Part shown: positions 22,110 to 35,464 of the stretch, in pieces
Numbering within the stretch: the stretch's first letter is position 1
How the letters are laid out: every line of letters begins with the position of its first letter
From: Terfezia claveryi
Taxonomy: Eukaryota; Ascomycota; Pezizomycetes; Pezizales; Pezizaceae
Assembly (NCBI GenBank): GCA_015179025.1
Contig: WHUX01000021.1
Span: 1 to 64,000 of the forward strand
Length of the DNA stretch: 64,000 nucleotides
Direction of reading: 5' to 3'
Made by a program: the position numbers and the translations under genes
The notes under the pieces: model-generated
Told to the model about the DNA's origin: nothing
The model's database searches: none
What the model saw: the letters and a program-made list of their open reading frames with translations, nothing else

Positions 22110-24329
22110 ATGGGGAGGATTAATTCAACTACTTCGCTCGCTTACAACAAATTACACGGGGTCGAAACGTTTCCTACGTTTCACTACTCTTTGCAAGACG
22201 GAGAATGTGGAATGTTCGTCCCCCGCCCATACACAATGCTTTACGTCCCCGAAGGTCGGCTACGTTAATTGACGGAATTTTGATGATCCAGGGAGCCATT
22301 GACTTTGCGAGATCTCTTCCTTGGAGAATCTGGGAATGTTATTCGAGACAAGCCGAATTGGTGGGATAAATTCAAAGATGATAAGATCTGGAAGAAGTGG
22401 CTGGAGGAATTGAGGCCGCTCGCTCCTAGCCAGGAGATTACCGAGGCCATGGAAAACTATCTCAGGGATGAATTAGCGTATGAAATGTTCTCCTCATAAA
22501 GCAATTAGAAGGAAAACTTACATGATTGTAGGTATTTGGCTGAGACACGCAATCTAGCTAACGGCATCGACCAAGCATTAGATATGACTTACAAGTCTGA
22601 TATCCTGATCCCTCAATCCCTCAAAGAGGAATTGATTGCATGCATGAGACCTCTGGAGGACGTGCCTGAGAGCCTTAAAGACTGGCATCCCCACTCTAAT
22701 AATCAAGTCTTGGATCTTGTTCATCCATCTTTATATCCAGTGGTCTTTGGCAAGACATGCCTCTATACTGATAAATCCCTCGTACCATGCCTCCCGCACG
22801 TAGGCGGCGGAGACACAGTCGCGGGCGCATCGGTAATTCGGAAGCGGTATAAAAATTGTCTTTGGGAGGAAAATGTGCTGAGTTCCCAGTTCCAATGGCT
22901 CCCGACGAATTTCTCGATCGATCCAGTAACAAAGGAGGTTAAATTCGAGGGTTATATTAATAACTTGCACCCAGTTCAACATAAGAAGCTTTATTTTGTT
23001 CTGGAGAGGTTGATGTCGATTTGCTTGCCCATATTTGATAGGGTCTTGTTTGATATGAAGCATCCCCCTAGGCAGAGGGCCATCTGTGATTCTACAGATT
23101 GGTATATTGAGGCGGAGGAAGAGAAGGAAGGCGAAGAAGATGAAGAGAAGGAAGACAAGGAAGATAAGGGAGACGAAGAAGAGAAGGAAAACGAGGAAGA
23201 GAAGGAAAACGAGGAAATGAATGGAGATGACGGAGAGGAGGGTGCCGAGAGTGAGGTGGATTCCGAGTATGAATACTGGGGCAAGAGAAATTTGGATATT
23301 CCAGACGCAAAGGTATTCAAGCGGCCTGAAATAGATTTTACATCACATGAGTCGGAGGATATCGAAATGAAGAATGCAGACGAGAATGCTGCAGCGCGAA
23401 ATAAGATTACCTTAAGCGATTTTGGCCGCGGACAAGTGATAGTCAAATTGGGGAATATTGAATTGACACCAGAGAATCCTGAGTATCCAGGCGGTAGTTG
23501 GCATTTAGAGGGAATGCTCGTATGTGTTTACCCGTCTTCTAACGGATGTGGAATGGATACTCAACAGAATATACATAGAATGAGAGGATAATTGCTACAG
23601 TTATTTACTACTATGATTCGGAAAATATCACGGACAATCATCTAGCTTTCCGGCAGTCGGTCTGGACGTTAGAAGATTATGAACAAGACGATTCACGGGG
23701 GTTTCTGGAGATATTTGGTCTGAGGAGGGATGAACCAGCGGTACAAGACTTGGGTTACATTGCAACCAAGGGAGATCGTGTCATTTCGTTCCCAAACGTA
23801 GGACAAGCTGCTTCCATACACATTTGTCAACGTTGGCAAACATGAAGCTTACATTCGATTTCTACAGCTCTACCAGCATAAAGTCTCTCCATTCAGCTTG
23901 GCTGACAGGACAAAGCCCGGTCATAGGAAAATTTGTGTGTTTTTCCTGGTTGACCCAGTATTTCCTATTATCTCGACCTCTCAGGTAGCCCCACAGCAGT
24001 GGGGCTGGTGGAGAGCAGAGCTTTACAAGCTTAATCTCTTCCCAAACCTCCCGCCGGAAATTATCGAGAATATTTTAGATGTATATCCCGGTGCACACTT
24101 GCCCTCGCAAATGCTGTTATGCTGATATGAATCTTTAGTACGTCGACTGGCCAATGACTCTGGAGGAAGCAAAGGAAGTCAGGTTGAAGCTTATGCAAGA
24201 GAGGGGAAAATAGTAAGTACCCTGATTTGTGAATATGGATCCTCCAAAAGGTCTGACTAGTGGGGGAACAGTGTGAAATTGCAGAACGAAGAGTATTATG
24301 CCAGGGAGTTCTCTTTGTGTGAGCACTAG
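22110..24329 (+). CDS. DUF4246 family protein
   Basis: Fungal family of unknown biochemical role; its core resembles 2-oxoglutarate/Fe(II) oxygenase folds. Exons I can support: 22110 to about 22253, about 22287-22477, 22532-23519, 23579-23797, 23868-24080, 24139-24212 and 24272-24329. Family blocks are FPTFHYSLQDG, HPHSNNQVLDLVHPSLYP, KFEGYINNLHP, YPGGSWHLEGMLNERIIATV (spanning intron 3; its H and E could be metal-binding), YYDSENITDN, GDRVISFPN|LYQHKVSPF, GHRKICVFFLVDP and ending YVKLQNEEYYAREFSLCEH. An acidic Glu/Lys/Asp run of about 60 residues (nt 23108-23260) interrupts the middle. The first junction (22250-22290) does not resolve in phase, so the 5' end is tentative. Confidence 0.82.
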
Positions 24330-26146
24330 AGGCACTTGCGTATACTGCATTATATACCAGTTACCAGGCACACAGGGGTGTCTAATAAAACACAATCGGC
24401 ACTTTCCCTTCTGTCGTATTATTTACTTACTTTCTCACCACTCTTCATGGCTAACAAGAATCCAAATTATGTGCCTCCCTTGTATCTTAACTGACTTACC
24501 CTGAACTTAGCGTTGCTCCTGCACTTCATCCCTCTATAGCTCTGTGACCATCCCTGCGACCATTCCCATATTATGGACAGCATGATGCTCTCAGTGTCCA
24601 CCATTTCTTTCGCCATCTTCCGACCTCCCCAACATTACATGGTTCTACGTAATGGCCCTGCCAAACCCCACCGCAAACACGATGCCCCACGGCAAACACA
24701 CAAACAAGACCCCACCACAAACACCGACCCTTTCATAGTGCTCTTTACATTAAAACAAACTTTCGTGATGAATCTTCTTGAAGCGACAATCCTCACTGAA
24801 GGCAAACGATAGCCCCCCGCCATTTCTTTTCCTTGGGTGTAACCTATTTCCCCCTCCCCCCCCAAACTCAATTTCCCGGCCGGTAAAGTAAGTAGTATGT
24901 TCTAAGTATGCTCGCTGTTTGTTTAATATCGATTGGAGTGAGGTAAAGTTATCCTTAGAAGCGTTTCTACCAACCAAATCGAACAACTGAGTTTAAGAAT
25001 CCTAGAGTGTCCTCCTCTCTAATCCTCACAATCATGATCCTGCCTTTTTTTCTCAGCAAACTATTTTGTTAATTATTAGGCAATAAAAATTAAATGGAGA
25101 AATGCCAAAAAGGTGACTCTCCACTCCTGGGACTGGCGTATACTGGACATGCAGACTTGCAACTGTGATAAATCTATATTAGGGTCAATATTCATAATAT
25201 AGGAACATAAATCAGAGCAAGAAAAGGTATACAAGGCTCAAAAGTTGACTGATATTGAGGCATATGCAAATACTTTCGCCGGGGTATTATTGTACATAGC
25301 AACCAACTTCATGGCACTCAAATGAGTAGACTCACCGCATAAGAGCATATAACAGGCCTGATTTTTTTGATATAAGTATAGAAATTGCGTATCATAATTC
25401 TAATCCCAGATGCACGAACTCATTGCTTGCTTATTGGAATCGTGAGAAAATTTGATGGGACGGGCGCTTTTGGCGCGAAAGTCTACGGAGAATGGCGCGG
25501 AACTAGACATCTACTACCCAACTTCCCATACAGAATTGTATAGCAACGCAATGCCCTCCTATGACATCTGCATCTTTTGTGCACTACCTACCCCAGTAAA
25601 GCCTGAATACATATAATTCATGAAGCTAAAACCAGTTTTGCCAAAATAGGCAGTAAGAGCGCCCTCGGATAAAACCTTCATGGGAGAGAATTGTACACGG
25701 CAGGTGCGTGCAATGGATTGTATGTAAATGGTGAACCTGGAGATGCTGAGCATAACTTATCTGAGAATCGTATATCTTTCATGCCGTCCGAAATCAGAAT
25801 TATGGTCCGGACCTTTCATAATAGTATACAACCCCCTCTCATCACCCGCTACTTCACTCCCAAGCCCCGAAGAATCACGGAATTCCCAACCATTTAGCAT
25901 GCACCCTGATTTTTCAAAAAAACACCCTAGCGTTCTTTTTGTGTCTTTGTACACACAGACCCAAACTAAAAAGAAAAGACAAAAGAAAACCGAAAAATTG
26001 TAGCTAGAAAAAAAAAACTAAAACCGGAACCCGACATTGATGATTTGCACTAAAAAGCCTGTTGGAACACTAGAAAGAAATGTATTTGATTCGTGAGGTG
26101 GTGGAGGAGTGGTGAAGAGGAAGGTGAAGGGGGGAATATGGGGGGT
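24330..26146. other. Intergenic, DUF4246 gene to RPS5
   Basis: About 1.8 kb, AT-rich, no supported gene. A GGCGCTTTTGGCGCG block sits near 25467. The right end is the RPS5 3' UTR. Confidence 0.55.
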
Positions 26147-27059
<913 letters not shown>

Positions 27060-27085
27060 GCTGGGCTATTTGATTCGGGTTTTGG

Positions 27086-27163
27086 GAGCCTGTAAGAATA
27101 TCGGTCGTCAGTTCAGTACTTCGGTATTGTTGTATCTAGATTGAGATGAGTTGACATACGGGT
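27086..27163 (-). other. Probable 5' UTR intron of RPS5
   Basis: On the minus strand a GTATGT donor near 27160 and a TTCTTACAG acceptor near 27090 bracket about 70 bp just upstream of the RPS5 ATG. Placement is by splice consensus only. Confidence 0.45.
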
Positions 27164-27449
27164 GGTCGTTAGGGCTGAGCTGTCTCGTCGGTTGTCGCGA
27201 AATTCGTCGAACGAGGATTTGGTGACTGCACTGGCAATTTTAGTAACGGATTGTGTGGGGTGGGGTTTAAACCCTAGCATAAAAATTGCCAAGATCTGTA
27301 ACACAACCTGACTATCCGTAAGTACTTCTAATTGGTGAAGTCACGGGAATAAGAAATAATGGCAAGGAATTCCTCATTTTTGATAACCGACCCAGAAATC
27401 AATCGCAATAACCGTATAAAACTCCAATATATATCGTACACTACTCTCG

Positions 27450-29628
27450 TTACCGTCTTCCAACCCCCTTGACTTCCTCGCCCAGTTTCCGCAGTGCAGA
27501 TTCGTATCTTTCCCTTGCTTCTTCGTCTGCCTCGAATTCCATCTGTAAACGTTCTATATTCTTGGCACCACGATTTATACCCCTTCCAATGTTCCGCCAG
27601 AACCATCTTGCTTCGGCTTTGGCCACTAAAGACCATGCATCTCCTTCATTACCGGCTCGTGCAGTTCGGCCTACGCGATGAACGTATGACCTTGTGGCTG
27701 AGGACACGTCGTAATTAATAACATGGTCGACTGCTGGGAGATCCATTCCGCGAGAAATAAGATCGGAACAGACCAGGCTGAAGGTATATTAGTAAACCGG
27801 AGGAGCTTGGAACAAGAGAAGCTTACACGTCTAACTCGTTTTTCTTGAATTTGGCGAGTGTCTTTTTCCTCTTGTCTTTATTCAATTCACCACTCACCAG
27901 TCCAATTTTCAACCCTTCAACCATCAGATCCATTAACCTTGCCAATCTTGCGGCAGACTCGTTACTCTTTGTGAATATCAGCGCCCCAGATTTGATGCCT
28001 TGTATCTGTAATAGCTGCACCAGATATAGTGGCTTATCTTCAATCTCTCCGACTGAAATGTAGTGCTCAGACAGAGTCGCAGGAACGGTGAATATCTCAT
28101 CAGGTTTCTCGTCCTCATCTCCCTCTTCTGCTTCCCCTGTCTCTAATTCTGCATCATCTGCCACATCCTCATCACCACCTATTTCCTCAGAGGTTGCTTG
28201 CTCTATCACAACCAGCTTCGGTTTCCGGAGCTTGAGCCCAGCTAGCTTCCCAGCATCCTTTGTCATTGTGGCACTAAGAATGACTTTTCTCACTCGGCTA
28301 TGATTATTCCTACGGATTCCCAATGCATGCTCGTACTGCTGAGTCCTCCTCTCAAAACTGCTAGTCTCTGTCTGGAGTGCCTTCATCACAGCACCCAGCC
28401 ACTCTTGGAAGCTCTGTGCCAGAAGCCTATCAGCCTCATCAATTACCAACCACCTCAAGTCCCTCAGGTGAAATCCAGGCGTAGTCGTAAGGTGTTCAAC
28501 CAATCTTCCTGGAGTGCATATCAGTATATCAACCTTGCTACTGTACCTTCCTCCCTCTCCAAATTGCACATCGAAAGCATCAGGCCTTCCAGGGTCATCT
28601 CCCCAGTTGTCTTTGATGAGTAAGGTCCGCTCAAAGTCCAGTGGCCGTGCTCCCCACGCTATCCCCACTTTCAGACCACTAGCAAGTGATTCCGTGGTAT
28701 CGCGTACCTGGCTAACAAGTTCTCTTGTTGGGACAATAACAACGGCGCGTAGGCGGGTAACATGTCGTTGGGAGATATCCTGTATTACAGGGAGGATATA
28801 TGATAGTGTCTTGCCAGACCCTGTTGGTGCAGAAACCAGAACGTCATGGTATGAATGGAAATCCGGATTAGTGGGGCATGCAAGGAGGAGAGAGAGTATG
28901 GATGCTTGTACGGCGAAGGCTCTCCGGAATTTCAGGTGGTTGGCTATTCTCCTTTGCAATTTTTCCGATAGAGGTAGGTTTGAAAAAGGAATTGAATGAT
29001 CTAGTGGTACGATTGTCGGTGCTGAAAGCCAAGTTGGAAGAGTGGAATCTAAAGGAATCTGGGTCTTCGTGCGCCTGGTATTTACAGGCTGTGGAAGAGG
29101 TTGCAGGCCTTGTGGCTGAAGCTCAACAGGAAGTATAGACTGTTCTGGTGTTGCAACAGGCTCTGTAGATGGCCTTGATGGCTTTGATTGGAGCAGAGCT
29201 TGAAACTTTTTCAGAATCGATGGATGTTTGGCAAGTCCTTTATTCGCATTGTCATCTCTAGGTACAGCTGGTGCGACAAAGGTCTCCGTGAACGTCGATA
29301 TTTCGACTGCGGCTTTGTCCGGGGATGGCGACGGCTTTCTTCGTTTCGCATAGTCCGGTGCTTGCTCCGGCTCGGTGCCGACATCAGATGTATTCTTTCG
29401 CTTTTTCTTCTTCTCCTTCTTCAACTTCACTCCGCCATCGACACCCGCCATTGGCGTATCTTCATCATCGCCATTACCACCATCCTTGCCCCTCATCGAC
29501 TGCTTCAGCTTCTTCGACTTGTGATCGTGATGTTGCTCTTGGGTCAATTCTGCGTGTGCAGTTTTGCCGCCCTTCCGGTGCTTCTTTGCTGAGCCAGCAT
29601 CCCCTTCGATATTCTGTTGCTGGATCAT
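27450..29628 (-). CDS. DBP6: Dbp6-type DEAD-box RNA helicase (DDX51 family)
   Basis: Nucleolar helicase for early 60S assembly. Exons are 27827-29628 and 27450-27777; the 49-bp intron joins ELDV to [12 protein letters not shown]. Residues 1-120 are Lys-rich with nuclear-localisation-like [12 protein letters not shown]. The helicase core shows the Dbp6-type entry [12 protein letters not shown], Walker [10 protein letters not shown] (about 266-274), Ia PTRELVSQ (about 300), Ib [26 protein letters not shown], an acidic insert ([20 protein letters not shown]) typical of Dbp6/DDX51, IV LIFTKSN, V SRGMDLP and [12 protein letters not shown]. It is divergent from the Cas1p-like gene with 273 bp between starts. 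Confidence 0.92.
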
Positions 29629-29901
29629 GGTGTTTGCAGGTGTGAATGCAAATGTTGAAATGCGGCTCTGGCCCTACAATTTCTTTTCGATAGTCATGAC
29701 TAATCCTCTAATCTAAGACGGCACGTCCCGTATTGCACACAAACTACCGAGACAAGTCCAGGTCCAAACAATGGGCCTGCATGAACAATCGGCCTGCATG
29801 TGAACTCCTTTTCAATCACCAAAATAACGCGCTGGCACGAATTCAGAGACTTTGGCTCGTTCACGAGAAGACGACAAAGAGCATCTGTGCATAACGACAA
29901 T
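29629..29901. promoter_or_regulatory. Shared DBP6 / Cas1p-like divergent promoter
   Basis: 273 bp between two divergent start codons. No TATA box was recognised. Confidence 0.5.
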
Positions 29902-32666
29902 ATGGTGCGGCTCCTGCGACCCTCGTCTTCCGTGGGGAAGGTGGGCTCAGAAATAAGCAATCATCTATTTACCATATTAGCAAGTTTTTTAACATTGGCA
30001 GTTATCGTGAGGTACTGCTGGCATGGTATGTGACACATGTAACGGAGAGACCCTACCTATTAGATACCCCAGTGTTAAACATTTCCATTACCCCAGCAGA
30101 CCAATTAGCGAAAGCTTACTTACATCCGACTGTTGTTTATAGACTCTCCGGATCCTTTCAAATGCAATGCCCTGCTGCAAAAAGGACATTGGCTAGATCA
30201 TCCCGCTTCAGGATCAGAAGGAGTGCCGAAGATATGGCAAACCCCTGGATGCACGATCCGGCATTACAAATCTAAAGATATCCAAAGTTGCTTGGAGGAT
30301 AAACGACTGCTTTTCGTGGGAGACTCGACTATTAGGCAGGTTTTCTGGGCTATGGCCATTTCATTGGACCCGAAGTTTGATTCCAGCCTTGGTGACAAGC
30401 ATTCGGACCAAGTATTAACAGATGGCGGGGTGAAATTGGAATTTATTTGGGATCCATGGCTGAATGGGTCCCGGCTGAACTCCGAGTTGGAGGCATTTGT
30501 CGAGTCGGGAGAGAGCGCAGCTGTCTTGCTGGCTGGAGCAGGGCTCTGGCATTCAAAATATGTGGACGTAAACCCTGGAGCGCATTGGAAAGCATCAATT
30601 GACAATGTGCTTGAGCACATGAAGTGGGCGAAAACAACGGTCTTGAGGCCTCGCTCTGACCTTCTGCTGCTGGCTCCAGTAACTGTCCCGGCGTGGAACA
30701 AGTTGACTGCAGTTAAGAACGGAACAACTCTTCGCGATGAGGTAGATATGATGAACAACTATCTCAAGAAAATGACGCACGCTCAAGGCGCAGATGTGTT
30801 TTGGGCATTCAATAAATTCACCGAGGATTTGCCCCAGACTTTCGATGAGAGCGGCATTCATAATGTGCAAAGCATAGCCAATCTAAAAGCCGATGCTCTG
30901 CTGAATTTGAGATGTAACTCGGAAAGAGCCCAATACCCAGTTGATGGAACATGTTGCAATGTCTACAAAGCACCGAATTACCTTCAATGGGTGGCACTCA
31001 TTGGGACTTTCGCTTTGTCAATTGTATCTCTTATTGTCAATGGTTGTAGAGAGCTCCTATCCTACGTCGCAGCGACGATTCTGACGATTTCATGAAGATG
31101 ACAGGACACCTTCTGCAAGCACTGCTCCCCTCACAGTCTTGTCAAGGCTGAGGCGTATGCTACCTTTGGCACATAATCATGCAGCTCCCATTGTATTTGG
31201 TCTCGCAATGATTCTGTGCTACTATGCCGATCGGACACAGGTTCTGAGCAAGTCGCATAAGCATTACCTAGGGTCGGAATCTTTCGGGATGGTAATTGTA
31301 ACTATCCTTCTAGGTCTCTTTACCATACGCAAAACCTCAACCGACCCACGAACCGCTGAAGCCCAGCCTTTTCTTGGCCGTGATCAGACCGATGAGTGGA
31401 AAGGCTGGATGCAATTCGTCATACTCATATATCATTATACAGGAGCATCCAAGATTGCCTGGATATATGAGATTATCAGGCTGTTGGTGGCCTCATACCT
31501 TTTCATGACAGGGTATGGTCACACCATTTATTTCTACAAGAAGAAAGACTTCTCCCTAAAGCGTGTTGCTGGGGTACTGATACGCCTCAACCTCCTGAGT
31601 TTGGCGTTGCCCTACATGATGGGAACGGATTATCTTTTTTATTACTTCGCCCCCCTGGTATCGTACTGGTTCATAGTTGTGTACCTCACAATGTGGGTGG
31701 GGCACAAATACAATGTCAATACCAAATTCTTGTTGGTTAAGATAGGAGTCTCCGCTCTCCTCACGACTGGATTCACCATGAAATCCGGAATACTCGAAGG
31801 TATTTTTGGGTTACTTAAGGCTGTGGCAAAGGTCGACTGGAAAGTCACAGAATGGCGGTTTCGTGTCTTTTTAGACATGTGGATTGTCTATGTTGGGATG
31901 TTGGTTGCTATTGTTTTCATTAAGCTCAGCAACCCAAGCTCCCCGATCGCGAATAGGCCCCGCTGGCCGATGTTTGAACACACAGCTGTAATCCTCTCCG
32001 CGATGGCATTACCTGGCTACATTTATTACCAGTCCACCTTCCCCAACAAGTTTGCATACAATGAATCACATCCTTATGTGTCATTCATTCCCATTGTTGC
32101 TTTCATTATCCTCCGGAACGCAACACCAACTCTGAGGAATACTTACATAGGCGCATATTCATGGTTGGGGAAATGCTCCCTTGAGACATTTACTTTACAG
32201 TTCCATATCTGGATGGCTGCAGATACAAAAGCGCTATTGGACTATGGGATCTTTGGTTCTGACTCTCGGTGGCTAAATTTTACCATTTCTACAATCTTGT
32301 TTGTTTACGTGAGTAATGGGGTGGCTAATGCAACGGGGGAACTGACTAGCTGGATTATGGGGATTCAAATAGGAGAAGGACACGAAGTACAAAAGCCTAG
32401 CGGCCCGAGGGTACCGAGGATGCCACGGATGCCGGTGTTACCTACAAATGCGAAGGATGCTGTGGAGATGCAGCCACTTGCTGGAAAGGCCGATGGAGAA
32501 GCGAATGGAAGTAGGGCTAAACCGGGGCCAGTCGTTAAAGAGGAGAACCTAAGGCTGCCAATTAAGCTGGCGGGGTGGTTGTTGCTCATGTGGTTCATGA
32601 ACTTGGTAAGTATAGGTGACCATAGGACACTAGTACTATTGCTAACAACTATTACAGACTTATTAG
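29902..32666 (+). CDS. Cas1p/CASD1-like glycan O-acetyltransferase
   Basis: Multi-spanning Golgi-type enzyme; relatives O-acetylate cryptococcal capsule glycan (Cas1p) and sialic acid (CASD1). Exons are 29902-30025, 30143-31042, 31098-32618 and a short last exon from 32658 (the unspliced reading ends at 32674). An N-terminal membrane anchor is followed by a lumenal PC-esterase-like domain with GDSTIRQVFWAMA (Ser nucleophile near residue 100) and the Asp/His pair in DESGIHNV. C-terminal of CCNVYKAPNYLQW lie about ten to twelve membrane segments, including YYADRTQVLSKSHKHY, GWMQFVILIYHYTGASKI, GYGHTIYFYKK and WLGKCSLETFTLQFHIWMAA. Intron 2 is inferred from the frame and a GTTGTAGAG donor. The acceptor glycan is unknown. 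Confidence 0.87.
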
Positions 32667-32976
32667 GATCTTAATCTATAAATTTGTATATTTGAAATCA
32701 GAGTAAAATTATGGTCAGGCTAGGGCGTCTGGCCTGGTGGCGAGGTTTTTATGTTTTTGCGCTGGATTTGCTGTGGGTTTGGATTTGCTGTGGGTTTGGA
32801 TTTGAATGAATAAACTGCCACGATGTACCGGTATTGATGTTAAGCTCATCCGTCACGTGTAGAACTTTTCCACATTTGTCATAACCTGAAATCTTGGCGA
32901 AAAGACTGTAGAGGACCATAAACTTGAGTCCACCATTCTCTCCTTGACAGACAAGCTATAATACCGCTCGCCTACC
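32667..32976. other. Intergenic, Cas1p-like gene to SDA1
   Basis: About 310 bp with a near-perfect 18-bp tandem repeat (GGATTTGCTGTGGGTTTG, twice) near 32764-32800. No gene seen. Confidence 0.5.
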
Positions 32977-35464
32977 ATGGTTAAACGAAAGAGGGCCGGT
33001 CTAGTCAAATTAAATAACCTGTGCGCCTCTTCCTCCATCCTTCAATTGTCATTAGAGCTCAATAGAAATTGAATTGCTAACTGGGGCTCCAGGCCATTAC
33101 TGCAGAACTTAATCCGTCGAGACCCCCAATCCTACCAGGAGGAATTCCTGCTCCAATACCGACACTATGAAACCCAACGCGACATCTTCATGTCCACCCC
33201 CACCTCCACCTCCACCTCCAGCGACCAATCGGGTGCCGAAAAGTTTGCAGAACTCGTCGGCTTCATGGCCCAGGTAGCAAACTGCTATCCTACACACACA
33301 AAGTCCTTCCCTGATGATTTAGGCGGCTTGCTATTGGCGAATCATACCACGCTACATCATGAGTTGAGAGAGAAGTTAGTGCAGAGTCTAGTGCTGCTGA
33401 GGAATAAGGATGTGATATCCAGTCCGGATTTGCTCAAGGTGTTATTTCCAATATTGACCACGACGAAGGCAAAGGCACTCAGGGCGCAGGTCTATACGAC
33501 AATTATATCTGAGATGAGGAATGCGAATACGAAAGCCAAGAATCATAGGTTGAATAAGACTGTGCAGACGGTGTTATTTGGGCTTGTGGAGGCTGGGAAG
33601 GAAGATGCGACTAGTACTACCGGGTTGTGGGCGGTGAAAATTACTAGGGAGCTGTGGAAAAGGTCGGTGTGGGATGATGGGAGGGCGGTAGAGATTATGA
33701 AGGAGGCAGCGTTGAGCCGCAATCAGAAGGTGATGGTTGGGGGAGTTAGGTTCTTCTTAGGAGTGGATCAGGAGAGAGAGGAGGTGCTTGAAGGAGGGGA
33801 GAGTGACGATGAAGGGTTGGGGAAGCATGTAGAGGCCCTGAGGAAGGGGGCGGGGATTAGTAAATCAAATAAGAAGAAGAGGCAGTTGGAGAAGGCAGTG
33901 GATAAGTTGAAGAGGGTACGTCTCATGGACCCCCTTTGCTTTGAATGGAATAGATTTACTTACTGTTCACCGAGCTTAATAGAAAGAGAAATCAAAAAAC
34001 AAACCCCATCCACTCAACTTCTCCGCCCTTCATCTCCTTCACGACCCCCAAGGCTTCGCAGAACGCCTCTATTCCATGCACCTCAGCCCCAAAAACACCA
34101 AGATCAGCCTTGAAAACAAGCTTGTAATCCTACAACTCGTCACCCGACTTGTCGGTCTTCACAAGTTGGAACTTCTCCCCGTATACAGCTTCATGCTGAA
34201 ATATCTCACCCCCCGCCAACGCGAAGTCACGCACTTCCTTGCCTGCGTAGCCCAAGCCTCCCACGACCTCGTCCCACCAGATGTCTTAGAACCGCTCGTC
34301 AAGAAAATCGCAGACGAGTTTGTCTCCGATGGTGTGGCCTCCGAGGTCGCTACAGCGGGGCTTAATGCCATTAGGGAGATTTGTGCTCGTGCGCCGCTGG
34401 CCATGACAACTACTCTTCTACAGGACTTGACCGAGTATAAGGGGTCTAATGACCGCGGTATGATGATGGCTGCAAGGAGTCTTATTGGCTTGTATAGAGA
34501 TGTAGCGCCGGAGATGTTGAAGAGGAAGGACAGGGGGAAGATTGCTTCTATGAATTTACATGATAGTGGGGCTATTGGGCTACGATATGGTGAGGAAAGG
34601 GTGGGGGTTATCGAGGGCTTGGATCTCCTTGAAGAGTGGAAGGAGGGGCAGAAGAGATTAAAGGTGGAACAAGTTGGGAGTGGCGATGAGGATGAGGATG
34701 GAGATTTGGAAGACGACGAAGACGGCTGGAATGGCTGGGACGTCGAAGAAGACGAAGACAGCGACAACGAAGGCTGGACTAATGTTGAGAGCGATCAAGA
34801 AATCGAAATCTCCGACTCCGAAGATGAAGAAGGAAAGGCTAAAGCGCCAAAGAAACAAAAACTCACCAAATCCCAACGAAAAGCCGCAGAACAAGAAGAT
34901 AAATTAACCGCTGAGCAAGCCAGTAGGGAGAAATCCGAAACCATCCAATCTGAAATGGAGTTTACAGAGGAACAACTCGCTGCACAAGAGGAAATACGTA
35001 AAGAACAAGAACGCATTAACTCCCTCGCCACCACTAGAATTCTCACTCCAGCGGACTTTGCAAAACTCGCTGAATTACGTACTGCCGCTACACTTTCTAA
35101 GCTCACTGGTGGGAACAAGAAGAAAGCCCCCATCACTACTACTGCACATCCAACAATCCACGAGGAAACAGTCACATCAGACATTATTGCCCGTACACAA
35201 GCCCCAGGAAAGGCTTCTAAGGAAGAGAAATTGGCGAAGGTTATGGAAGGGAGAGAGGATAGAGAGAAGTTTGGAAGTAGTAAGCATAAGAAGCTGGATG
35301 AGAAGGCCCATAGTACGACGAATAAGGAGAAGCAGAGGAAGAAGAATTTTTTGATGACGTTGGCAAGTGCAAAGAGGAGGCAGAGGAAAGGGTTGGTGGA
35401 GAAGGGGAAGCAGTTGAGAGGGCATGCGGCGCAGAAGAAGCGACAGGGACAGAAGAGGAAGTAG
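32977..35464 (+). CDS. SDA1: Sda1, 60S subunit biogenesis and export factor
   Basis: Nucleolar/nuclear protein needed for pre-60S maturation and export. Exons are 32977-33020, 33093-33915 and 33983-35464. Exon 1 gives MVKRKRAGLVKLNN and joins at CT|G to LPLLQNLIRRDPQSYQEEF and HYETQRDIFM. Other blocks are KFAELVGFMAQVANCYP, LREKLVQSLVLLRNKDV, the second junction LKR|KEKSKNK leading to FSALHLLHDPQGFAERLYS, YLTPRQREVTHFLACVAQAS, HDLVPPDVLEPLVKKIADEF and EICARAPLAMTTTLLQDLTE. The middle is a long acidic stretch and the C-terminus is Lys/Arg-rich (RKKNFLMTLASAKRRQRKG), as expected. About 780 residues. It lies in tandem with the Cas1p-like gene. Confidence 0.95.

Noticed and set aside
22991..23446. 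Ser-rich 151-residue antisense frame
   Set aside because: Exact antisense of the acidic repeat in the DUF4246 gene; composition is a by-product of the repeat.
28088..28623. Plus-strand frames opposite DBP6
   Set aside because: Antisense shadows of the helicase exon with no independent support.
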